The notes under the pieces are model-generated. The model saw only the letters and a list, made by a program, of their open reading frames with translations, ran no database searches and was not told the origin of the DNA. Shown here piece by piece: positions 1 to 5,331 of a DNA stretch of 6,561 nucleotides. The position numbers and the translations under genes are program-made. Position 1 is the stretch's first letter, and every line of letters begins with the position of its first letter. The stretch is from an uncultured Chloroflexota bacterium (GTDB taxonomy: Bacteria > Chloroflexota > Dehalococcoidia > UBA2247 > RBG-13-53-26): NCBI GenBank assembly GCA_937860285.1, contig CALMBS010000471.1, positions 1-6,561 of the forward strand. The letters are read 5' to 3'.

Positions 1-102
1 TCTGCCGGTTTCTGGTTGGTGTCGTGTGGGCCTCACGTTCCTTGCCGCAGGCTCGTGCCGACCTTCCCCGCCGGCCCCTGACTGCCTGGCCCGTTTGACA
101 GG

Positions 103-387
103 TCAGGCCAGCGCCCGGACGAGCCAGACGATGCCGCCCACCAGGGCCACCATCAGCAGGGGGGCCCCGCAGGCCTTCCCCAGGAACGCACCTGCCTCCT
201 CCACCGGCTTCCGCAGCAACACCAGCAGCCAGTAGGCCAGAACGGCGCCCAGGAGGGCCCCCGCGCCCGCCCCAACGGCCGCCCCCAGCCAGAGCTTGAT
301 GTGGAAGCCGCCCGCCCAGAGCAGGCCTATGACCGCACCCTGGACGGCGAAGTAGAATGCCAGCAGCAAGACCCCGCTATCCCACAT
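103..387 (-). CDS. Small integral membrane protein, function unknown
   Basis: This gene encodes a 94-residue, strongly hydrophobic protein. I see three likely membrane helices: about residues 5-27, 33-58 (rich in Gly and Ala, with the run AAVGAGAGALLGAVLA) and 76-93. A short charged loop (RKPVEE, residues 59-64) separates helices two and three. No catalytic motif is visible, and I do not recognise the family. The Gly/Ala-rich second helix suggests tight helix packing, but not a specific role. The start ATG follows a purine-rich AGGGCAGG stretch, a modest ribosome binding site. The gene is divergent from the SRAP gene. A TTGACA -35 box lies upstream on its own strand, giving a leader of about 70 bases with a perfect palindrome. 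High GC at third positions and the fitting promoter argue that it is real. Function remains open. Confidence 0.7.
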   Translation of the reverse strand: MWDSGVLLLAFYFAVQGAVIGLLWAGGFHIKLWLGAAVGAGAGALLGAVLAYWLLVLLRKPVEEAGAFLGKACGAPLLMVALVGGIVWLVRALA

Positions 388-423
388 CAGCCTGCCCTCT
401 CCAGAATTGCCACTGCCAAAGCC

Positions 424-445
424 GGCCAGCCGCCGGCGGCTGGCC
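424..445. repeat. Perfect 22-base palindrome in the leader of the membrane protein gene
   Basis: The half-site GGCCAGCCGCC is followed at once by its exact reverse complement. On the leftward transcript it would form a hairpin just after the predicted start of transcription and about 36 bases before the start codon. No U-run follows it, so it does not look like an ordinary terminator. The central CCGCCGGCGG recurs in the palindrome at 5227-5250. Confidence 0.7.
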
Positions 446-464
446 TCCCCCTCTTGCTCGTATT

Positions 465-493
465 AGGATAGTGCCGGGCCCGGGGGCTGTCAA
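465..493 (-). promoter_or_regulatory. Sigma-70-type promoter for the membrane protein gene
   Basis: On the minus strand a perfect TTGACA -35 box (488-493) is separated by 17 bases from TATCCT (465-470), which matches four of six positions of the -10 consensus. Transcription would begin near 458. The spacer contains the palindrome CCGGGCCCGG (474-483). Confidence 0.6.
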
Positions 494-508
494 TTTATGT
501 CATTTGAC
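488..508. promoter_or_regulatory. Possible operator: tandem TGTCA boxes between divergent genes
   Basis: TGTCA occurs at 488-492 and again at 498-502, exactly ten bases apart. The segment also contains the inverted pair GTCAA (489-493) and TTGAC (504-508). It overlaps the leftward -35 box and lies just upstream of the SRAP gene, in an AT-rich patch. That placement suits a regulator acting on one or both genes. No regulator is identified, so this is only a candidate. Confidence 0.3.
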
Positions 509-515
509 GGCCGGG

Positions 516-521
516 TACAAT
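516..521 (+). promoter_or_regulatory. Weak candidate -10 box for the SRAP gene
   Basis: TACAAT matches five of six positions of the -10 consensus and lies 22 bases before the SRAP start codon. The -35 region at the correct distance (around 493-499) is poor, and the nearby TTGAC at 504-508 is too close to pair with it. The true start of transcription could lie elsewhere. Confidence 0.25.
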
Positions 522-543
522 GTAGCCAGGGGCATCGGATATC

Positions 544-1269
544 ATGTGCTACCACACCTCGCTGGCCAGGGACCAGGATTACCTGGAGACCAGGTTCCAG
601 GCCAAGTTCGACCGGCCCCACCTCTTCGAGCCCATCTACCACCATGCGGGGTTCTCGGCGCCCCTGCATCCCGTCATAGCCAACCAGAGCCGCCAGACCA
701 TCAGCCTCTTCCGCTGGGGCCTGGTGCCGTTCTGGACCAAAGATGAGGCCGCCGCCGGCAGGATCAGGACCCGGACCCTGAACGCCAGGGCCGAGACCAT
801 ACACCAGAAGCCGGCCTTCCGGGCGCCCATCATGACCCGGAGGTGCCTGGTGCTGGTGGACGGCTTCTTCGAGTGGCGGGAGGAAGCGGGCCGGAAGTAC
901 CCCTACTACATCACCCTGGCCGGCGGGGACGCCTTCGCCCTGGCCGGCATCTGGGACAGCTGGCCCAACAGCCGAACGGGCGAGGCCGTGGAGACCTTCT
1001 CCATCATCACCACCGCCGCCAACTCCCTGATGGAGCGGATCCACAACACCAGGAAGCGGATGCCGGTCATACTGGACCGGGCGGAGGAGGGGAGGTGGCT
1101 GGAGAAGGACCTGGACAGGGCCACGATTGACGGCCTGCTGCAGCCCTTCGATGCCAGCCGGATGCAGGCCCGCACCGTTTCCCGGCTGGTCTCCACCAAG
1201 AGGGCCAACACCAATGTCCCGGAGGTGATGCAGGAGCACCGTTACCCGGGGCTCTCGGCCATAGAGTAG
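544..1269 (+). CDS. SRAP-family protein (YedK/HMCES type), abasic-site DNA-protein crosslinking
   Basis: This gene encodes a 241-residue protein of the SOS response-associated peptidase (SRAP) family. Characterised members bind abasic sites in single-stranded DNA and form a stable thiazolidine crosslink through the Cys that follows the initiator Met. The key residues are all present: Cys2 (after Met removal), Asn80 and Glu84 in NARAET, Glu110 in GFFEWRE, and His167 in IHNTRKRMPVIL. The RWGLVPFW motif is at 57-64. Spacing matches the Escherichia coli YedK positions (2, 75, 105, 160) within a few residues. The start MCYH, rather than MCGR, is a variant seen in part of the family. The need for Cys at position 2 fixes this ATG as the start. 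A weak AGGGG stretch (528-532) may serve as ribosome binding site. It sits alone on its strand, with no LexA-like box recognised upstream. Length is typical. Confidence 0.95.
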   Translation: MCYHTSLARDQDYLETRFQAKFDRPHLFEPIYHHAGFSAPLHPVIANQSRQTISLFRWGLVPFWTKDEAAAGRIRTRTLNARAETIHQKPAFRAPIMTRRCLVLVDGFFEWREEAGRKYPYYITLAGGDAFALAGIWDSWPNSRTGEAVETFSIITTAANSLMERIHNTRKRMPVILDRAEEGRWLEKDLDRATIDGLLQPFDASRMQARTVSRLVSTKRANTNVPEVMQEHRYPGLSAIE

Positions 1270-1412
1270 CTACCCTGCAACGAGTCCTTGACCATCTGCA
1301 CCACCGGCGTGGGATCGCTGGTCGGCCTGGGATTGCCGTACATGGAGAGGTCGGTCAGCGTGCCCATCAGGATCTGGTCCACCGCCTCAATGGCATGTGA
1401 AAGGGCACCCAT
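1242..1412 (-). pseudogene. Short coding-like antisense stretch, possible gene remnant or small protein
   Basis: On the minus strand, a 56-codon frame from ATG at 1412 to TAA at 1242 encodes a protein beginning MGALSHAIEAVDQILMGTLT and ending SYSMAESPG. Its third codon positions are strongly G/C, like the true genes here, and the peptide reads like a normal soluble protein with an amphipathic helix. The frame stays open upstream of the ATG to at least 1459, but the AT-rich promoter region makes coding there unlikely. No ribosome binding site precedes the ATG. It overlaps the last 28 bases of the SRAP gene tail to tail. I do not recognise the family. It may be the 3' remnant of a lost gene, or a small gene of its own. 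It may also be chance, though that seems less likely for the non-overlapping part. Confidence 0.4.
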
Positions 1413-1448
1413 GCCGGTGCCGGCGGCGCGACATGGGGCTAGCAGGAC

Positions 1449-1477
1449 TTGATCGTGTAAGATTAGAGTACTATAAT
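1449..1477 (+). promoter_or_regulatory. Strong sigma-70-type promoter for the secreted protein gene
   Basis: TTGATC (1449-1454) and a perfect TATAAT (1472-1477) are separated by exactly 17 bases. Transcription should start near 1484, giving an untranslated leader of about 110 bases. This is the best promoter in the window by consensus match and spacing. Confidence 0.75.
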
Positions 1478-1479
1478 CT
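1460..1479. promoter_or_regulatory. Near-perfect 20-base inverted repeat over the -10 box (operator candidate)
   Basis: The half-sites AGATTAGAGT and ACTATAATCT pair at nine of ten positions, the single mismatch being 1466 with 1473. The repeat has no spacer and covers the 3' part of the promoter spacer and the whole -10 box. This is where a dimeric repressor would block RNA polymerase. No regulator gene lies next to it, and the motif matches no operator I recognise. Confidence 0.5.
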
Positions 1480-1483
1480 ATAA

Positions 1484-1594
1484 CCGGCGATCAGGCCGGG
1501 ACGGCCGGCCGAGGACCGGTGGGGAGAGCGCCAACGGACAGCAGCGGAAGAAGCCACAGCAGCAGAACGGAGAATCGAAGAAAGGAGGTATCCG
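1484..1594 (+). other. Long GC-rich 5' leader of unknown role
   Basis: About 110 bases lie between the predicted transcription start and the start codon. The first part can fold: ACCGG at 1483-1487 pairs with CCGGT at 1516-1520, with a shorter GGCC/GGCC pairing inside (1494-1497 with 1503-1506). The second part is purine-rich and apparently unstructured up to the strong ribosome binding site AAAGGAGGT (1581-1589). I could not match it to a known riboswitch class. Confidence 0.3.
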
Positions 1595-2053
1595 ATGCGG
1601 AGGAAGCTATGGGGCATTATCCCGGCATGGGCCATGGCCGTCACCATAGTGGCGGTCATGGCAGGCACCGCCTGGGCCGCCTACCAGCTGGCCACCAGGG
1701 AAATCCGGGTGGACATCGAGGAGCCGATCACGGTCACCCCGGGGTCCGTTGAAGGCGCCATCGTCTACCCCGGGCAGTCCGTGGACTTCACGGTCGCCAA
1801 CTCGGCCCCCGTGCCCTACGGCATGGAGTACACCTACAGCCTCGACAATCCTGACAGCGGGATTGACGTGAAGATGATGGTGGACCAGGACGGCCCCGGC
1901 ACCGAGTTCGACTACGTGAGCCATGCCCAGAGCAAGACCGTCAACATAGCGGCCAACGGTGTTGCGTACCTGCGGGTGATCTGCAGCGAGACCAGCGCCC
2001 CCGTGGCGGGCGCAATCACCATGGAGTTCCACAGAAAGGCACCGGCCGTCTAG
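1595..2053 (+). CDS. Exported or membrane-anchored beta-rich protein, function unknown
   Basis: This gene encodes a 152-residue protein with a clear signal sequence: basic MRRK, a hydrophobic stretch at about residues 6-25, then AWA at 26-28, a plausible signal peptidase I site. If uncleaved it would be a single N-terminal anchor. The remaining 120 or so residues alternate hydrophobic and polar positions and contain turns such as YPGQSVDFTVANSAPVPYG and the run AANGVAYLRV. This is typical of an Ig-like or TasA/camelysin-like beta-sandwich. That comparison is by pattern only, and I do not recognise a family. One Cys lies in the mature part (VICSE), so no disulfide within the chain is expected. 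The start is set by AAAGGAGGT placed six to seven bases before ATG. A strong promoter with a likely operator and a long leader suggest regulated, possibly high, expression. No sortase or lipobox signal is visible. Confidence 0.8.
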   Translation: MRRKLWGIIPAWAMAVTIVAVMAGTAWAAYQLATREIRVDIEEPITVTPGSVEGAIVYPGQSVDFTVANSAPVPYGMEYTYSLDNPDSGIDVKMMVDQDGPGTEFDYVSHAQSKTVNIAANGVAYLRVICSETSAPVAGAITMEFHRKAPAV

Positions 2054-2100
2054 GCCTCAGGCTCCCCACCGGTCCCTCTCTCGGCGGCCGGACTGCCGGG

Positions 2101-2109
2101 TGCTATAAT
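2101..2109 (+). promoter_or_regulatory. Extended -10 promoter of the metallopeptidase gene
   Basis: TGCTATAAT combines a perfect -10 hexamer (2104-2109) with the upstream TG of an extended -10 element. The -35 region is not recognisable, which extended -10 promoters tolerate. Transcription would start near 2116, leaving a leader of only about 13 bases. The same nine bases occur before the gene at 5370. Confidence 0.6.
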
Positions 2110-2128
2110 CCCCCTGAGCTGAGGGACC

Positions 2129-2542
2129 ATGAACAAGGAACGGTTTGAGGAGCTGGTGGCCAGGGCCGTCGATGCGCTGCCCGAGGAGTTCCTGTCGGCC
2201 CTGGAGAACGTGGACGTGGTGGTAGAGGAAAACCCCACCAGGAAGCAGCTGGCCGGTGTCGGGAGGGGGATGACGCTTCTGGGCCTGTACCAGGGCGTCC
2301 CCCAGACCAGCCGCACCGAGTCCTACGGCCTGGTGCTCCCGGACAAGATAATCATCTTCCGCCGGCCCATACTGGCCATGTGCCGGTCCGAGGCCGAGGT
2401 GGAAGAGGAGATAGGCCGGGTAGTGCGCCACGAGATTGCGCACCATTTCGGCATGGAAGAGGACGAGCTGCGCCGGATCGAGGGAGGGGGCGAAGAAGAG
2501 GGGGACGAGGGGGAAATCGAGGAGGAAGACGGGGACGAGTAA
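2129..2542 (+). CDS. Minimal zinc metallopeptidase-like protein (Zincin_1/DUF1025 type) with acidic tail
   Basis: This 137-residue protein carries the zincin signature HEIAHHFG (residues 101-108). His101 and His105 are expected zinc ligands and Glu102 the catalytic base. The following acidic group (Glu110, Glu111, Asp112) may supply a third ligand. LGLYQGVPQTSR (51-62) is also typical of this compact family, whose natural substrate is unknown. No signal peptide is seen, so it is probably cytoplasmic. Residues after about 117 form a tail of almost only Glu, Asp and Gly (RIEGGGEEEGDEGEIEEEDG), longer than I would expect for the family. A TGA at 2120-2122 in the same frame lies two codons upstream, so a longer form is excluded. 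The ribosome binding site GAGGGA is very close to ATG, and the predicted leader is short, so initiation may be unusual. The gene is convergent with the CoA-transferase operon. Confidence 0.85.
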   Translation: MNKERFEELVARAVDALPEEFLSALENVDVVVEENPTRKQLAGVGRGMTLLGLYQGVPQTSRTESYGLVLPDKIIIFRRPILAMCRSEAEVEEEIGRVVRHEIAHHFGMEEDELRRIEGGGEEEGDEGEIEEEDGDE

Positions 2543-2552
2543 GAGGAAAAGA

Positions 2553-2573
2553 CGGGCCCGGCGGTGCGGCCCG
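2553..2573 (-). terminator. Second candidate terminator of the CoA-transferase operon
   Basis: CGGGCC (2553-2558) pairs with GGCCCG (2568-2573) across a nine-base loop. Read leftward, the stem is followed by TCTTTTCCTCTT, a T-rich run. It lies just beyond the longer hairpin at 2589-2618 and could catch read-through before the metallopeptidase gene. Confidence 0.4.
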
Positions 2574-2588
2574 GTCCCGGGCGAAAAG

Positions 2589-2618
2589 AAGAGGCCAGGT
2601 CAACGGACCTGGCCTCTT
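2589..2618 (-). terminator. Intrinsic terminator of the CoA-transferase operon
   Basis: AAGAGGCCAGGTC (2589-2601) and its exact reverse complement (2606-2618) form a perfect 13-base-pair stem with the four-base loop AACG. Read leftward the stem runs into CTTTTCG, a T-rich tail as in Rho-independent terminators. Read rightward no T-run follows, so it probably serves mainly the leftward operon. For the rightward metallopeptidase transcript it may only protect the 3' end. Confidence 0.75.
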
Positions 2619-2659
2619 GCTGTACCTGGCGGGTGAGACCGCATCCGGCCGGGGGCCGG

Positions 2660-3892
2660 CTACTTCTTCGGCTCCTGGAGCCGGGTGGAGAACTCCAGCA
2701 CGCCCTCGTCCCGGAGCGCACTGATCTCCTCCGGCGACATCTTGAGGACCTCCCGGCAGATCTCCTCCGTGTGCTGGCCGAGCAGCGGCGCCGGCCGGCT
2801 GGCGGGCAGGGTCACGTCGGAGATGTGGAAGGGGACGCCGGGGTAGAGCCTCTTCCCGGCCACCGGATGATCGACCTCCACGATGGCGTCCAGCCATCCC
2901 AGCTGGGGGTCATCGATGATCTCGGCCGGGCGGTAGAGCACGCCGGCCGCCACACCGGCGTTCTGGAGGATCATCATCACCTCCCGCGACTTGTGCTGCA
3001 GCGTCCACTCCTCCACGTGCTTGTCCAGCTCCTCCACGTTCTTGAGGCGGGAGGGCAGGTCGGCGTATTTGGCCTCCCTGGTCCAGTGGGGGCTGCCGAT
3101 GGCCCGGCAGAAGCTCTGCCACTCGGCATCGTTGAAGACGCTGATGGCGCACCACTCGTCGTTGCCCTTGCAGCGATAGGCATTGTAGGGTGCGGCGTAG
3201 GGGCTGCGGTTGCCGATCGGCTGTGGGACCCGCTCATTGATGGTGTAGTCCAGGTAGTACTCGCCGATCATGTTGGCCGCCATCTCCACCTGGGACATGT
3301 CCACCATCTGTCCCTTGCCCGTGCGGCGGCGGTAGTCCAGGGCGGCCAGGGCCGCCAGCACCAGCATCTTGCTGGCGTAGTGGTCCGGCAGGGGGACGTT
3401 GGCCCCCGCGGGGTAGGGGTCCGTCGGGTGGCACCACAGGGACAGCAGCCCCGAGAAGGCGGAGAGCATGGGTCCGTAGGCCTGGTACTCCGCGTACGGT
3501 CCGGTGCCGCCGTAGCCGTTGCTGCTGATGTAGATGATGTCCGGCCTGAACTTGCGCACGCTCTCGTAGTCCAGGTTCAGGCTCTTCATCACGCCGCCGC
3601 GCAGGTTCTCGCCCACGATGTCGGCCAGCTTGACGAGTCTCATGGCGATCTCCTGGCCCTTCTCCGTCTTCAGGTTCAGGCCGATACCGCGCTTGTTGCG
3701 GTTGGACTCGTTGAAGCCGGGTATGTTCTCCGGATCGCCCCCGATGGTCCTCATGAAGTCGGGGTTCTCGCGGCACTCCACCTTGATCACGTCGGCGCCC
3801 AGGGACCCCAGTATCATGCCGAAGTCGGGTATGACGCCGCCGGTGCCGAAGCTGACGACCTTAATGCCCTGCAAAGGAGCGTTTGCCATCAT
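2660..3892 (-). CDS. Family III CoA-transferase (CaiB/BaiF), second gene of operon
   Basis: This 410-residue protein is a full-length family III CoA-transferase. These enzymes move CoA between acyl groups through a covalent aspartyl intermediate. The catalytic Asp is most likely Asp170 in PLPDHYASKM, equivalent to Asp169 of formyl-CoA transferase. Other family features are SLGADVIKVE (30-39), NRNKRGIGLNLK (64-75), GYGGTGPYAEY (126-136), RRRTGKGQMVDMSQVE (188-203) and the C-terminal PAPLLGQHTEE. Substrate cannot be inferred. Two ATGs are adjacent. The ribosome binding site AAGGAG (3897-3902) is four bases from the first and seven from the second, so initiation at 3889 is equally or more likely. 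It starts 11 bases after the stop of the upstream CoA-transferase gene. The two are therefore probably co-transcribed and possibly assemble together, as in the heteromeric BbsEF and SmtAB enzymes. That pairing is an inference. Confidence 0.93.
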   Translation of the reverse strand: MMANAPLQGIKVVSFGTGGVIPDFGMILGSLGADVIKVECRENPDFMRTIGGDPENIPGFNESNRNKRGIGLNLKTEKGQEIAMRLVKLADIVGENLRGGVMKSLNLDYESVRKFRPDIIYISSNGYGGTGPYAEYQAYGPMLSAFSGLLSLWCHPTDPYPAGANVPLPDHYASKMLVLAALAALDYRRRTGKGQMVDMSQVEMAANMIGEYYLDYTINERVPQPIGNRSPYAAPYNAYRCKGNDEWCAISVFNDAEWQSFCRAIGSPHWTREAKYADLPSRLKNVEELDKHVEEWTLQHKSREVMMILQNAGVAAGVLYRPAEIIDDPQLGWLDAIVEVDHPVAGKRLYPGVPFHISDVTLPASRPAPLLGQHTEEICREVLKMSPEEISALRDEGVLEFSTRLQEPKK

Positions 3893-3903
3893 CCATCTCC
3901 TTC

Positions 3904-5121
3904 CTATATGACCTCAGCCCGCCTCAGGGCCGCAAGGTCCTGCTTCGAGAGGCCCAGCTCCTTGCCGTAGACCTCCTCGTTGTGCTGGCCCAGCGTGGGA
4001 GCCGGCCGTTTCGCCTCGCACTGAGTCGCCGACCACTTGTAGGGGGGGCCGGGGTACTTGAACTTGCCCAGGATCGGGTGCTTCATCTCCGAGTAGAACC
4101 GGCGGGCCTCGGTCTGCGGGCTGTTGGTGAACCCCTCTACGGTGTATATGGGCACGACGGGCACGCCCTCCTCGTGCCCCTTCTCAAACAGCTCCTGCAT
4201 GGTGAGCTTGGCGGTATACTCCAGCATGAGGGCGTAGAGGTCGGCCGCGTTGGCGATCCGGTAGTAGAACTCCCGCCACTCCGGGGTCTTCAGGACCTCC
4301 GGTTCACCCAGGACGCGCACCAGGCCGTCCCACTGCCGCGGCGTGAGGGCCACCACGCGGATGAAGCCGTCCTTGCAGGGGTAGACCGGGAAGATCATGA
4401 CGCCCAGCCGCCCTTCCGGGGGAGGCGGGGGCGCGCCGGGGTTGACGTTGTAGGAGTACATGGGCAGCATCCAGGGATAGAGGGCGGTGCGGGAGCACTC
4501 GTGCACCGAGGAGTCGATGTACCGGCCCTGCCCGTCGCCGCCGCGCATGTAGAGCGACAGGACAATGGATATGGCGGCGATGAGGGACGCGGCGTCGCAG
4601 GACGGCGTCCCCGGCAGGTTGATGGGCGCCCCGTCGCCGAACCCGCTGGTGATCATGGTGTTGCTCATGGCGTAGTTGACGATGTCGGAGCCCTTCCAGT
4701 CCCTGTAGGGACCGGTCTGGCCGAACTCCGTGATGCTGGCCATGACCAGGCCGGGATTGATCTTCCGCAGCGCCTGGTAGTCCAGCCCCAGGCCGGCCAT
4801 GTATCCCGGCGGGAACGTCTCCACCAGCACGTCCGCCTTCTTGACCAGCTTCTCGAATATCTTCTTCCCGTCGGCCACCTCCAGGTTGAGCGTGACCCCT
4901 CTTCTATTGGCGTAGCGGAAGAGGAAGTACAGACTCCTCTCCAGGTGCGGCACGTCCCCGGCGAACGGGGGAATGCTGCGGGTGGCGTCGCCCTGGGGCC
5001 TCTCGATCTTGATCACATCGGCGCCCAGGTCCGCCAGGATCTTGGTGCAGAAGGCGCCCTTCTGGTCGGTCAGATCGAGGACCCGGTAGGCGCTGAGCGC
5101 CCCTTCTTGATGCTCTGCCAT
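3904..5121 (-). CDS. Family III CoA-transferase (CaiB/BaiF), first gene of operon
   Basis: This 405-residue protein is a second full-length family III CoA-transferase, clearly diverged from its neighbour. Visible motifs are ADLGADVIKIERPQGD (30-45), NRRGVTLNL (72-80), DVLVETFPPGYMAGLGLDY (97-115), GQTGPYRDWKGSD (134-146) and the C-terminal APTLGQHNEEVYG. The likely catalytic Asp is Asp176 in GTPSCDAASLIAA. A proline run (GAPPPPPEG) marks a loop in the middle of the chain and is unusual. The start ATG has GGGAGG nine bases upstream. A promoter lies about 70 bases further up, so this is the first gene of the leftward operon, followed after 11 bases by the second CoA-transferase gene. Because this family usually forms interlocked homodimers but some pairs form two-subunit enzymes, a heteromer is plausible. 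The substrate is unknown; a dicarboxylate or other acyl acceptor cannot be told from sequence. Confidence 0.93.
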   Translation of the reverse strand: MAEHQEGALSAYRVLDLTDQKGAFCTKILADLGADVIKIERPQGDATRSIPPFAGDVPHLERSLYFLFRYANRRGVTLNLEVADGKKIFEKLVKKADVLVETFPPGYMAGLGLDYQALRKINPGLVMASITEFGQTGPYRDWKGSDIVNYAMSNTMITSGFGDGAPINLPGTPSCDAASLIAAISIVLSLYMRGGDGQGRYIDSSVHECSRTALYPWMLPMYSYNVNPGAPPPPPEGRLGVMIFPVYPCKDGFIRVVALTPRQWDGLVRVLGEPEVLKTPEWREFYYRIANAADLYALMLEYTAKLTMQELFEKGHEEGVPVVPIYTVEGFTNSPQTEARRFYSEMKHPILGKFKYPGPPYKWSATQCEAKRPAPTLGQHNEEVYGKELGLSKQDLAALRRAEVI

Positions 5122-5188
5122 AAAACAATACCTCCCTTTCCTTGTAGTGCCTGGAAAAGACCCCCCGAGATTGGTGATTGCGAGCCAT

Positions 5189-5218
5189 ATTCTATAGCAA
5201 CCGGGCCCGTCCTGTCAC
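5189..5218 (-). promoter_or_regulatory. Promoter of the CoA-transferase operon
   Basis: On the minus strand GTGACA (5213-5218), five of six matches to the -35 consensus, precedes TAGAAT (5189-5194), five of six to the -10 consensus, with 18 bases between. An overlapping TATAGA would give a 16-base spacer. Transcription would begin near 5182, giving a leader of about 60 bases. The spacer contains CGGGCCCG, as does the spacer of the promoter at 465-493. Confidence 0.6.
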
Positions 5219-5226
5219 GGCAGTTT

Positions 5227-5250
5227 GCCCGGGCCGCCGGCGGCCCGGGC
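5227..5250. repeat. Perfect 24-base palindrome in divergent intergenic region
   Basis: The half-site GCCCGGGCCGCC is followed directly by its exact reverse complement, all G and C. It lies just upstream of the -35 box of the leftward CoA-transferase promoter and about 85 bases before the -10 box of the rightward operon. It could be a protein binding site or a transcription barrier. No T-run follows on either strand. GGGCCGCCGGC recurs as a direct repeat starting near 5313. Confidence 0.6.
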
Positions 5251-5262
5251 GGCCGTCGCCAC

Positions 5263-5298
5263 CCGGGCGGGCCGGATGCTCCTGCCAGACCCGCCCGG
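5263..5298. repeat. Imperfect GC-rich inverted repeat
   Basis: CCGGGCGGG (5263-5271) is complementary to CCCGCCCGG (5290-5298) across an 18-base loop. With the palindrome at 5227-5250 it makes the region before the rightward operon unusually structured. No function can be assigned. Confidence 0.4.
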
Positions 5299-5331
5299 CC
5301 CGGATTATGTTCGGGCCGCCGGCCGCGCCTG

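Noticed and set aside
65..115. Possible terminator after the membrane protein gene
   Set aside because: CCTGAC/GTCAGG and CCTG/CAGG pairings exist but are broken and share bases, and no T-run follows on the leftward strand.
26..235. Rightward frame at the left edge
   Set aside because: Composition is Pro/Ser/Arg-rich with no motif, and it overlaps the better supported membrane protein gene on the other strand.
490..1239. Leftward open frame of 249 codons opposite the SRAP gene
   Set aside because: The opposite strand encodes an SRAP protein with all catalytic residues; the antisense peptide is Gly/Pro/His-rich without motifs.
1471..1668. Leftward 65-codon frame over the secreted protein promoter
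   Set aside because: It runs through the promoter, leader and signal peptide region of a well supported gene and has no ribosome binding site or recognisable motif.
2564..3970. Long rightward open frame of 468 codons opposite the second CoA-transferase gene
   Set aside because: It is the shadow of a clearly recognised gene in GC-rich DNA, its peptide shows no family motif and is rich in repeated His, Val, Leu and Gly, and it has no promoter or ribosome binding site.
5227..5323. CRISPR-like or tandem repeat from recurring GGGCCGCCGGC
   Set aside because: Only two direct copies with unrelated spacing; the region is better described as GC-rich inverted repeats.
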